Of a stretch of DNA of 64,000 nt, positions 36,828 to 44,388 are shown piece by piece. This stretch comes from Zeimonas sp050187175 (GTDB taxonomy: Bacteria; Pseudomonadota; Gammaproteobacteria; Burkholderiales; Burkholderiaceae_E). Below the pieces are notes generated by a model, which saw only the letters and a program-made list of their open reading frames with translations, did not search any database and had not been told where the DNA came from. The position numbers and the translations under genes were made by a program. Within the stretch, counting starts at the first letter, position 1. Each line of letters begins with the position of its first letter. The DNA is taken from contig JBFWXS010000021.1 in the NCBI GenBank assembly GCA_050187175.1, forward strand, positions 12,620 to 76,619. The letters run 5' to 3'.

Positions 36828-37568
36828 TCACATCATGATGCCGCCCGACACCTCGATCACCGCGCCATTGATGTAGGCAGCTTCGTCCGAAGCCAGGAAC
36901 GCATAGGTATTGGCAATGTCCTCGGGCGTGCCCAGTCGTCCCAGCGGCACCTTGTCGACCATCTTCTGCAGCACCGCCGGCGGAATCGTCTGCAGGATGG
37001 GCGTCGCGACGAAGCCCGGGCATACGGCGACCGCGCGGATGCCCTTGGGGCCCAGCTCGCGCGCCCAGGTCTTGGTGAAGCCGATCAGCCCGGCCTTGGT
37101 CGCCGCGTAGTTGGTCTGGCCGAAGTTGCCGTACAGGCCGACTACCGACGACGCGTTCAGGACCACGCCCGAGCCCTGCAGGATCATCGTGTCGAGCACC
37201 CCTTGCGTGCACAGGAAGACGCCCTTCAGGTTGACTTCCAGCACGCGGTCGAACTGCTCGACCGTCATCTTCGCCAGCCGGGCATCCTGCGTGATGCCGG
37301 CATTGTTCACCAGGCAGTCGATCCGCCCCCAGGCCTCGAGCGTGCGGCTCACCATGGCCTTGACGCTGGCCGCGTCGGTAACGTCCAGCTGTACGCCGAG
37401 CGCCTGAGCCCCGGTACCGCGCAGTTCGGCGCACAGCTGCTCGACGCGCGCGGCGTCGAGATCCGCCACCACGGTGCGCGCGCCCTCGCGCGCGAACTTC
37501 AGGGCCGTGGCACGGCCGATGCCCCCCGTGGCACCGGTGATGATCGCTACCTTGTCCTTGAGTCTCAT
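36828..37568 (-). CDS. Short-chain dehydrogenase, 3-oxoacyl-ACP/acetoacetyl-CoA reductase type
   Basis: A 246-residue SDR with the cofactor loop TGATGGIGRA, NNAGITQDARLAKM, catalytic Ser in NASSVVGLYGNFG, and YAATKAG with Tyr and Lys. The FabG-like pattern suggests reduction of 3-oxoacyl thioesters, NADPH preferred. Its start overlaps the stop of the yqiA-like gene, so it is the last gene of the mpl-yqiA-fabG-like string. It lies outside the regulated island by the site criterion, but could act in acyl-CoA turnover. Confidence 0.9.
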   Translation of the reverse strand: MRLKDKVAIITGATGGIGRATALKFAREGARTVVADLDAARVEQLCAELRGTGAQALGVQLDVTDAASVKAMVSRTLEAWGRIDCLVNNAGITQDARLAKMTVEQFDRVLEVNLKGVFLCTQGVLDTMILQGSGVVLNASSVVGLYGNFGQTNYAATKAGLIGFTKTWARELGPKGIRAVAVCPGFVATPILQTIPPAVLQKMVDKVPLGRLGTPEDIANTYAFLASDEAAYINGAVIEVSGGIMM

Positions 37569-38191
37569 ATCTGCCCTTGGGAAAGATCGAAGCCTGCGAA
37601 ATGCAGGACGCGGCCGATCAGATCGGCGAAATCGGAAAGCCCGTGGTCGCTGCCTTCGAGCAGGATGGTCGGCACACCGGGATAGCGCGCGAGCATCTCG
37701 CGCCAGTCGAGCACCTCGTCGCCCTTGGCGGCGACCAGCAGCCAGCGCTGCGGATCGCTCGGGCCGCCGCTGTGCAGCGCGGCCAGTTCGTCCAGATAGC
37801 GGCGCTCGAAGACGAACGGGGCATCGGAGTGGTACATGGTGTGCGTGCCGACCGCCCGCGCGAGATCACGCTCGGGCCGGATGGCCGGATTCAGCAGCAC
37901 GGCGCGGCAGCCGTATCGCTCGGCCAGCCAGGTCGCATAGAAACCGCCGAGCGAGCTGCCGATCAAGGTATCGACGGGCTGCGGCGCGATCTCATTGCAC
38001 ACCTGCTCGATCGCCTCGGCCGGCGAGGCCGGCAGCTGCGGGCATAGGAAGTCGTCGGCGCGGCCCTGCGCCGCCAGCGCTTGCGCCAGCATCTGCGCCT
38101 TGAACGACTGCGGTGACGAACGAAAGCCGTGCAGATAGATCAGCCGCGGGCGCGGATCGGCCGCCTGCGGGCTTTTGACAGCCGCGCTCAT
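37565..38191 (-). CDS. YqiA/YcfP-family esterase
   Basis: A 208-residue alpha/beta-hydrolase of the YqiA family. It shows LIYLHGFRSSPQSFKAQML at the start, the nucleophile elbow IGSSLGGFYATWLAER, the acid near LLVAAKGDEVLDW and the final His in EGSDHGLSDF. YqiA hydrolyses short acyl-CoA or p-nitrophenyl esters in vitro; the physiological substrate is unclear. It overlaps the mpl stop and the fabG-like start by 4 bp each. Confidence 0.88.
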   Translation of the reverse strand: MSAAVKSPQAADPRPRLIYLHGFRSSPQSFKAQMLAQALAAQGRADDFLCPQLPASPAEAIEQVCNEIAPQPVDTLIGSSLGGFYATWLAERYGCRAVLLNPAIRPERDLARAVGTHTMYHSDAPFVFERRYLDELAALHSGGPSDPQRWLLVAAKGDEVLDWREMLARYPGVPTILLEGSDHGLSDFADLIGRVLHFAGFDLSQGQI

Positions 38192-39594
38192 ACTGATCCG
38201 CCCGCGGACCGTGCACCCGGTGCCGGTGCCGCCGCTCCCGCCCCCAGCGCATCGAGCAGCCGCTGGTGAATGCCGCCGAAGCCGCCGTTGCTCATGACCA
38301 GCAGCTGATCGCCGGGACGCGCGCGCGCCACGATGGCGCTGACCAGGCGCGCCAGATCGGTCTCGACGAGGGCCCGCTCGCCCAGCGGCGCCAGCGCGCC
38401 GGCCACGTCCCAGCCCATGCCGCCGGCGTAGCAGAACACCAGGTCGGCCTGCTGCAGACTGGACGGCAGCTGCGCGGCCATCGTTCCCAGCTTCATCGTA
38501 TTCGAGCGCGGCTCCAGGATCGCCAGGATCCGCGGTCCCGGCCCGACCCGCTCACGCAGTCCGGCCAGCGTCGTGGCGATGGCGGTCGGATGGTGCGCGA
38601 AGTCGTCGATGACCGTCACGCCGCCCGCCTGCCCACGCCATTCGAGGCGCCGGCGCACGCCGCCGAAGCCGTCCAGCGCCTCGATCGCCTGCGCCGGTGC
38701 CACGCCGGCATGCGCCGCGGCAGCGATCGCCGCCAGCGCATTGGCGCGGTTGTGCGCACCGGCGAGCCCCAGCCGGCAGCGCCCCAGCCGCTGCGCACCG
38801 CGGCACACGTCGAACTCGGTGGCGTTCGCGGTCTCGCTGACCGCATCGAAATGCCAGCCTTCGGTCGACAGGAAATCGTCGCGCTCGCTCCACAGCCCGC
38901 GGGCCAGCACGCGCGCCAGCGCCGGTTCGGCGGCATTCACCACGACCCGCCCCGTGCGCGGCACTGTTCGAAGCAGATGATGAAACTGCGCCTCGATCGC
39001 CGCGAGATCGGGGAAGATGTCGGCGTGATCGAACTCCAGGTTGTTCAGCACCGCCGTCTTCGGCCGGTAGTGGACGAACTTGGAGCGCTTGTCGAAGAAG
39101 GCCGTGTCGTACTCGTCCGCTTCGATCACGAACAGCTCGCTGTCGCCCAGCCTGGCCGACACCGGGAAGTTCACCGGCACGCCGCCGATCAGGAAACCGG
39201 GAGCACGCCCGGCGGCCTCCAGGATCCAGGCGAGCAACGACGAGGTCGTCGTCTTGCCGTGCGTACCGGCCACCGCGAGGACCCAGCGCGCGGCCAGCAC
39301 CTGCTCGGCCAGCCACTGCGGCCCGGAAACGTAGGCCCCGCGCGCGTCCAGGATGGCCTCCATCAGCGGATTGCCGCGCGACACCACGTTGCCGATCACC
39401 CACAGGTCCGGCTTCAGCGCGAGCTGGGCGGGGTCGTAGCCCTCGATCAGTTCTATGCCCAGCGCCTTCAGCTGCTCGCTCATCGGCGGATAGACATTGG
39501 CATCGCAGCCGGTCACCCGGTGGCCGGCCTGGCGGGCGATCGCGGCGATGCCGCCCATGAAGGTGCCGCAGATGCCGAGGATGTGGATATGCAT
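38188..39594 (-). CDS. mpl: UDP-MurNAc:L-alanyl-gamma-D-glutamyl-meso-DAP ligase
   Basis: A 468-residue Mur ligase that reattaches the recycled tripeptide to UDP-N-acetylmuramic acid. The family N-terminus MHIHILGICGTFMGGIAAIA defines the start; the earlier in-frame start at 39663 is rejected. The ATP loop AVAGTHGKTTTSSLL, the carbamoylated-lysine region and GAHNRANALAAIAAA are present. It fits with ampD elsewhere in the window for murein recycling. The short low-complexity C-terminus (GAGAAAPAPGARSAGGS) is not expected to be functional. Confidence 0.95.
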   Translation of the reverse strand: MHIHILGICGTFMGGIAAIARQAGHRVTGCDANVYPPMSEQLKALGIELIEGYDPAQLALKPDLWVIGNVVSRGNPLMEAILDARGAYVSGPQWLAEQVLAARWVLAVAGTHGKTTTSSLLAWILEAAGRAPGFLIGGVPVNFPVSARLGDSELFVIEADEYDTAFFDKRSKFVHYRPKTAVLNNLEFDHADIFPDLAAIEAQFHHLLRTVPRTGRVVVNAAEPALARVLARGLWSERDDFLSTEGWHFDAVSETANATEFDVCRGAQRLGRCRLGLAGAHNRANALAAIAAAAHAGVAPAQAIEALDGFGGVRRRLEWRGQAGGVTVIDDFAHHPTAIATTLAGLRERVGPGPRILAILEPRSNTMKLGTMAAQLPSSLQQADLVFCYAGGMGWDVAGALAPLGERALVETDLARLVSAIVARARPGDQLLVMSNGGFGGIHQRLLDALGAGAAAPAPGARSAGGSV

Positions 39595-39661
39595 CGGAGC
39601 GATAATGGAGAAGGTCGCCGCCCCGAGGGCGGCCGCCGCGAACTGCAGGGATTCTACAGAC

Positions 39662-40249
39662 ATGAACGACAGCGCCGACTTGCGGCAGGAACTGGCGGCC
39701 GCCGCCGCGCGACTGGTCGCCGATAGCGGCCTGGACTATGCCAGCGCCAAGAAGAAAGCCGTCCGCCAGCTACTGGGCAACACGCATCCGCCGAAAGGTT
39801 CGCTGCCCGACAACGACGCAATCGACGCCGCGCTGCTCGAACACCTCGAGTTGTTCGACGCCGGGCACGGACCGCGAGTGGCGCAGCGCCGCCGCACCGC
39901 GGCCGAACTGATGCAGCGCCTGGCCGAGTTCCAGCCGTACCTGACCGGGGCCGTCTGGAAAGGCATCGTCGCCGAGCACGCGCCGATCCACCTGCAACTG
40001 TTTCATGACAATCCCAAGGACGTGGAAATCCATCTGCTCAACGACGGCGTCGATTTCGAGGTCTCCACCGTACCGCATTTCCGCGGCGGTGCCGAGGTCG
40101 AAGCGCTGAGCTTCTACGTCGGCGAATCGCCGGTACTGGTGTCGCTGTATGAAGAGAACGACTTGCGCGGCGCCCTGAAGGCCGGCGTCAACGGGGCGCT
40201 GCGCGGCGACCGGCGCGCCGTGCTCGAACGCCTGGAGTCCGGCTCATGA
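39662..40249 (+). CDS. Conserved protein of unknown function next to mpl
   Basis: A 195-residue soluble protein divergent from mpl. It has a Lys-rich segment DYASAKKKAVRQLLG, and the middle part LTGAVWKGIVAEHAPIHLQL, then HDNPKDVEIHLLNDGVDFEV, resembles minimal nucleotidyltransferase-like proteins found beside mpl in Burkholderiales. That family is not experimentally defined, and no reaction is proposed. The stop overlaps the start of the TlpA-like gene (ATGA), so the two are probably translated together. Confidence 0.8.
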   Translation: MNDSADLRQELAAAAARLVADSGLDYASAKKKAVRQLLGNTHPPKGSLPDNDAIDAALLEHLELFDAGHGPRVAQRRRTAAELMQRLAEFQPYLTGAVWKGIVAEHAPIHLQLFHDNPKDVEIHLLNDGVDFEVSTVPHFRGGAEVEALSFYVGESPVLVSLYEENDLRGALKAGVNGALRGDRRAVLERLESGS

Positions 40250-40779
40250 ACCGCCGTCAGTGGCTGGGCGGCGGCATCGTGGCGCTGGCGGCCGGCGCCA
40301 TCGGCGCATGGGTAGCACGCAAGCACTATTCGCTGGCGCAGGTGGACCAGGCAGCCACCGATCTGCTGCTCGGACTCGAGCTGCCCACCGCCGACGGAGC
40401 GATGCAGCCGCTGCGCGAATGGCGTGGACGGCCGCTGCTGGTGAACTTCTGGGCCACCTGGTGCGCGCCGTGCGTCGAGGAGATGCCCGAGCTGTCCGGC
40501 CTGCAGCGTGAGTTTAGTGCGACGCCGCTGCAGATCGTCGGCATCGGCATCGATTCGGCGGCCAACATCCAGCGATTTTCACAGAAGAGCCCGATGAGTT
40601 ATCCTCTGCTGGTGGCTGGCGCCAGCGGCACCGAGCTGGCTCGCCAGTTCGGCAACCCCAGCGGCGCACTGCCGTTCACCGTCGTCATCGACAAGGAAGG
40701 CCGCGTGCGGCGGCGCATCCTGGGCCGCTTCCAGCTGTCGAACCTGCGCGCCTCGGTCAACGACGTGCTGCGCGTCTGA
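40246..40779 (+). CDS. TlpA/ResA-like membrane-anchored thioredoxin
   Basis: A 177-residue protein. The N-terminus MNRRQWLGGGIVALAAGAIG is a signal or signal-anchor sequence, so the thioredoxin domain faces the periplasm. The redox motif is WATWCAPCVEEMP and the cis-proline loop is ALPFTVVIDKEG. Such proteins reduce disulfides, for example in cytochrome c maturation, or act as peroxide-linked reductants. No cyt c gene is nearby, so the target is unknown. Confidence 0.92.
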   Translation: MNRRQWLGGGIVALAAGAIGAWVARKHYSLAQVDQAATDLLLGLELPTADGAMQPLREWRGRPLLVNFWATWCAPCVEEMPELSGLQREFSATPLQIVGIGIDSAANIQRFSQKSPMSYPLLVAGASGTELARQFGNPSGALPFTVVIDKEGRVRRRILGRFQLSNLRASVNDVLRV

Positions 40780-40830
40780 ACGCAGGGCCCGCGCCCCCGA
40801 GAGCAGCCGCGGCGGGGCTGAAAACTAGAA

Positions 40831-40860
40831 CTGGAAATCTTCGGCGAAAAGGCGTATAAA
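40831..40860 (+). promoter_or_regulatory. Possible promoter of the aroQ-accBC unit
   Basis: An AT-rich island in the 127-bp gap upstream of aroQ contains CTGGAA (40831-40836) and TATAAA (40855-40860), 18 bp apart. The -35 match is weak, so this is tentative; the gap itself and the following long gene string support a promoter here. Confidence 0.35.
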
Positions 40861-40906
40861 AGCGCCCAATTTCAGTGAACGAGCGCCAACTCAACGGCGC
40901 CATCCC

Positions 40907-41392
40907 ATGTCGAAGATCATCTGGGTACTGCATGGTCCGAATCTGAATCTGCTCGGCAGCCGCGAGCCCGGCATTTACGGCGCGGCGACTCTGGCTCAGA
41001 TCAATGCAGATCTGGCCAAATTGGCGGACGATAGCGGCTTCCCGCTCGAATCCTTTCAATCGAACCACGAGGGCGAGCTGGTCGACCGCATCCAGGCGGC
41101 CCCGGCGGCCGGCGTCGGCTTCATCGTCATCAACCCTGCGGCCTATACGCACACCAGCGTGGCCCTGCGCGATGCGCTGGCCGCAGTCGCCGTCCCCTTC
41201 ATCGAAGTCCATCTGTCGAACATCCACCGGCGCGAACCGTTCCGCCGCCATTCGTATTTCTCCGATCTCGCGGTGGGCGTGATCGCGGGCCTGGGTCCCC
41301 TAGGGTACCGGCTCGCCGTTCAGGCCGCCGTCGAATCGCTGCGTGCCGGCGCCGCCGCAGGCGCCCCCGCAGCCCCCTCGAACAAAGGCTGA
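40907..41392 (+). CDS. aroQ: Type II 3-dehydroquinate dehydratase
   Basis: A 161-residue enzyme converting 3-dehydroquinate to 3-dehydroshikimate, the step just before AroE (also in this window). Family motifs are LHGPNLNLLGSREPGIYG with the catalytic Tyr, ESFQSNHEGELVDRI, INPAAYTHTSVALRDAL and the active-site HLSNIHRREPFRRHSY. The C-terminus ends with an Ala/Pro-rich tail. It is 4 bp upstream of accB; an aroQ-accB-accC order is widespread in proteobacteria. Confidence 0.96.
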   Translation: MSKIIWVLHGPNLNLLGSREPGIYGAATLAQINADLAKLADDSGFPLESFQSNHEGELVDRIQAAPAAGVGFIVINPAAYTHTSVALRDALAAVAVPFIEVHLSNIHRREPFRRHSYFSDLAVGVIAGLGPLGYRLAVQAAVESLRAGAAAGAPAAPSNKG

Positions 41393-41396
41393 GTCC

Positions 41397-41864
<468 letters not shown>

Positions 41865-41865
41865 C

Positions 41866-43215
41866 ATGTTCGAGAAGATCCTGATCGCCAACCGCGGCGA
41901 GATCGCTCTGCGCGTCCAGCGCGCCTGCCGCGAACTCGGCATCAAGACCGTGGTCGTGCACTCGCAGGCGGATACCGAGGCCAAGTACGTCAAGCTCGCC
42001 GACGAATCGGTCTGCATCGGACCGCCGCCGTCGCGCGACAGCTACCTGAACATCCCCGCCATCATCAGCGCCGCTGAAGTCACCGATGCCGAGGCCATCC
42101 ATCCCGGCTACGGCTTCCTGTCGGAGAACGCCGACTTCGCCGAGCGCGTCGAACGCAGCGGCTTCGTCTTCATCGGCCCGCGCCCCGACTCGATCCGCTT
42201 GATGGGCGACAAGGTCTCGGCCAAGGACGCGATGAAGAAGGCCGGCGTGCCGGTCGTCCCCGGTTCCGAAGGCGCGCTGCCGGAAGACCCGAAGGAAGTG
42301 CTGCGCATCGTCCGCGCGATCGGCTATCCGGTCATCATCAAGGCGGCCGGCGGCGGCGGCGGGCGCGGCATGCGCGTCGTGCATACCGAAGCCGCGCTGC
42401 TCAACGCGGTGACGATGACGCGCACCGAAGCGCAGGCGGCATTCAACAACCCGTCGGTCTACGCGGAACGCTTCCTGGAGAATCCGCGCCACATCGAGAT
42501 CCAGGTCCTGGCCGACGAGTACAAGAACGCCGTCTACCTCGGCGAACGCGACTGCTCGATGCAGCGGCGTCATCAGAAGATCATCGAGGAAGGGCCTGCG
42601 CCCGGCATCAGCCGGCGCCTGCTCGACCGCATCGGCGCGCGCTGCGCCGAGGCGTGCAAGAAGATCGGCTACCGCGGCGCGGGCACCTTCGAGTTCCTGT
42701 TCGAGAACGACGAGTTCTACTTCATCGAGATGAACACGCGCGTGCAGGTCGAACACCCGGTCACCGAGCTGATCACCGGGATCGACATCGTGCAGGAGCA
42801 GATCCGCGTCGCGTCCGGCGAAAAGCTGCGGCTGCGCCAGCGCGACGTGATGCTGCGCGGCCACGCGATCGAATGCCGCATCAACGCCGAGGACCCGTAC
42901 AAGTTCACGCCCTCGCCCGGCCGGATCACCGCCTGGCACCCCCCGGGCGGCCCCGGCATCCGCGTCGATTCGCATGCGTATGCCAACTACTTCGTGCCGC
43001 CGAACTATGATTCGATGATCGCCAAGGTGCTCGCCTACGGCGACACCCGCGACCAGGCGATCAAGCGGATGCGCATCGCACTGTCGGAGATGGCGGTCGA
43101 AGGCATCCAGACCAACCTGGCCTTGCATCGCGAGCTGCTGGCCGACGCCCGCTTCGTCACCGGCGGCACGTCGATCCACTATCTGGAGCAGAAACTCGCG
43201 CAGCGCAAGGGCTGA
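41866..43215 (+). CDS. accC: Biotin carboxylase of acetyl-CoA carboxylase
   Basis: A 449-residue ATP-grasp enzyme that carboxylates the biotin of AccB. It shows FEKILIANRGEIALRVQRAC at the start, the glycine-rich loop IIKAAGGGGGRGMRVVH, and the metal and bicarbonate site IEMNTRVQVEHPVTELITG. Length and ends are normal. It is tightly linked to accB and followed after 46 bp by prmA, as in many beta- and gamma-proteobacteria. Confidence 0.97.
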   Translation: MFEKILIANRGEIALRVQRACRELGIKTVVVHSQADTEAKYVKLADESVCIGPPPSRDSYLNIPAIISAAEVTDAEAIHPGYGFLSENADFAERVERSGFVFIGPRPDSIRLMGDKVSAKDAMKKAGVPVVPGSEGALPEDPKEVLRIVRAIGYPVIIKAAGGGGGRGMRVVHTEAALLNAVTMTRTEAQAAFNNPSVYAERFLENPRHIEIQVLADEYKNAVYLGERDCSMQRRHQKIIEEGPAPGISRRLLDRIGARCAEACKKIGYRGAGTFEFLFENDEFYFIEMNTRVQVEHPVTELITGIDIVQEQIRVASGEKLRLRQRDVMLRGHAIECRINAEDPYKFTPSPGRITAWHPPGGPGIRVDSHAYANYFVPPNYDSMIAKVLAYGDTRDQAIKRMRIALSEMAVEGIQTNLALHRELLADARFVTGGTSIHYLEQKLAQRKG

Positions 43216-43261
43216 GCGCCGCGGAGCGGCGGCGGCGCGCCGCTTCGTGATGGAGAGATCT

Positions 43262-44332
43262 ATGAACGACAGTGCAGAACCGCCGCAATCGCCGGCCTGG
43301 GCCGAGATCGAATTCACAGTGAACGAGGAGCGCGTCGAGGCCTGGTCCGACGCACTGCTGGAGGCCGGCGCGGTATCGGTGCAGGCCGAGGACGCCGACG
43401 CGGCCTCGCCGGCGGAGCAGCCGCTGTTCGGCGAACCCGGAGAGCCGCCGCCGGCGGCCGGCTGGCAGCGCACACGATTGTCCGCGCTGCTCGCCGCCGA
43501 GCTCGACGCGGACGAGCTGCTCGCGGCAGCCGCGTCCTTATGCGGCGAAGCGGTACCCACCGAACACAGCTATCGCCTGGTACCCGATCAGGACTGGGTC
43601 AAGGCGACGCAAGCGCAGTTCGAGCCGATCCCGATCGGCGAACGGCTGTGGATCACGCCGTCATGGCATCTGCCGGACGGCGATGGCGTGAGCGGCGAGG
43701 GCGTAGGCGGCGATCGCGTGAGCGGCGGCGATTGCGCGAGCGGCGACGATAGCGTGAGCGGCGGCGGCGCGGAAGGCACGGAGAGCGCCGCTCCCGCGGA
43801 CCACGCGCAGGCGGCACCGCGCACCGTGGGCACGCGCCATGCGATCGTGCTCGATCCCGGCCTGGCCTTCGGCACCGGCAGCCATCCGACCACCCGCTTG
43901 TGCCTGGAGTGGCTGGACGGCATGCTGAAGGCCGGCCAGCACGTCATCGACTACGGCTGCGGCTCGGGCATCCTGGCAATCGCCGCTGCGCGACTGGGCG
44001 CCGCCTCGGTCTGCGCAATCGACATCGATCCGCAGGCATTGACGAGCGCGCGCCACAATGCCGACGTCAACGGCGTGCGCCTGGACATCCGCGCAACCAG
44101 CCAGCCGCCTCCCGCGCCGGCCGACGTCGTCGTCGCGAACATCCTGGCCAACCCGCTGCGAGTCCTGGCACCGCTGCTGTCGGCGCTCGTTGCCCCGGGG
44201 GGCAGCCTGGTGCTCGCCGGCCTGCTCGACCGGCAGGCCGACGAGATCGCCGCCTGCTATCCCGCCTTCGACCTGCGCCCATGGCGCTCGCTGGAAGGCT
44301 GGACTTGCCTGGCCGGCGCCAAGCGTTCATGA
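43262..44332 (+). CDS. prmA: Ribosomal protein L11 methyltransferase with a repeat-generated insertion
   Basis: A 356-residue SAM-dependent methyltransferase that trimethylates ribosomal protein L11. The substrate-binding domain (AWAEIEFTVNEERVEAWSD, DQDWVKATQAQFEPIPI) is followed by a Gly/Ser/Asp-rich insert at about residues 140-166. The catalytic domain then has GTRHAIVLDPGLAFGTGSHP, DYGCGSGILAIAA and NILANPLRVLAP. PrmA is usually about 295-310 residues; the insert explains most of the excess and lies at the interdomain linker. The ATG at 43262 has GGAGAG upstream; an earlier ATG at 43247 is possible. Confidence 0.94.
   Translation: MNDSAEPPQSPAWAEIEFTVNEERVEAWSDALLEAGAVSVQAEDADAASPAEQPLFGEPGEPPPAAGWQRTRLSALLAAELDADELLAAAASLCGEAVPTEHSYRLVPDQDWVKATQAQFEPIPIGERLWITPSWHLPDGDGVSGEGVGGDRVSGGDCASGDDSVSGGGAEGTESAAPADHAQAAPRTVGTRHAIVLDPGLAFGTGSHPTTRLCLEWLDGMLKAGQHVIDYGCGSGILAIAAARLGAASVCAIDIDPQALTSARHNADVNGVRLDIRATSQPPPAPADVVVANILANPLRVLAPLLSALVAPGGSLVLAGLLDRQADEIAACYPAFDLRPWRSLEGWTCLAGAKRS
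43679..43759. repeat. 15/18-bp tandem repeats inside prmA
   Basis: Adjacent units GGCGATGGCGTGAGC, GGCGAGGGCGTAGGC and GGCGATCGCGTGAGC (15 bp each from 43679), then GGCGGCGATTGCGCGAGC and GGCGACGATAGCGTGAGC (18 bp). They encode Gly-Asp-x-Val-Ser-like units in the linker between the two PrmA domains. Confidence 0.85.
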
Positions 44333-44388
44333 TCGGCCGACCCCCGTCCGTGTCGCGCCGTAACGCGCCCCTGCCCCGCCGCTGATCG

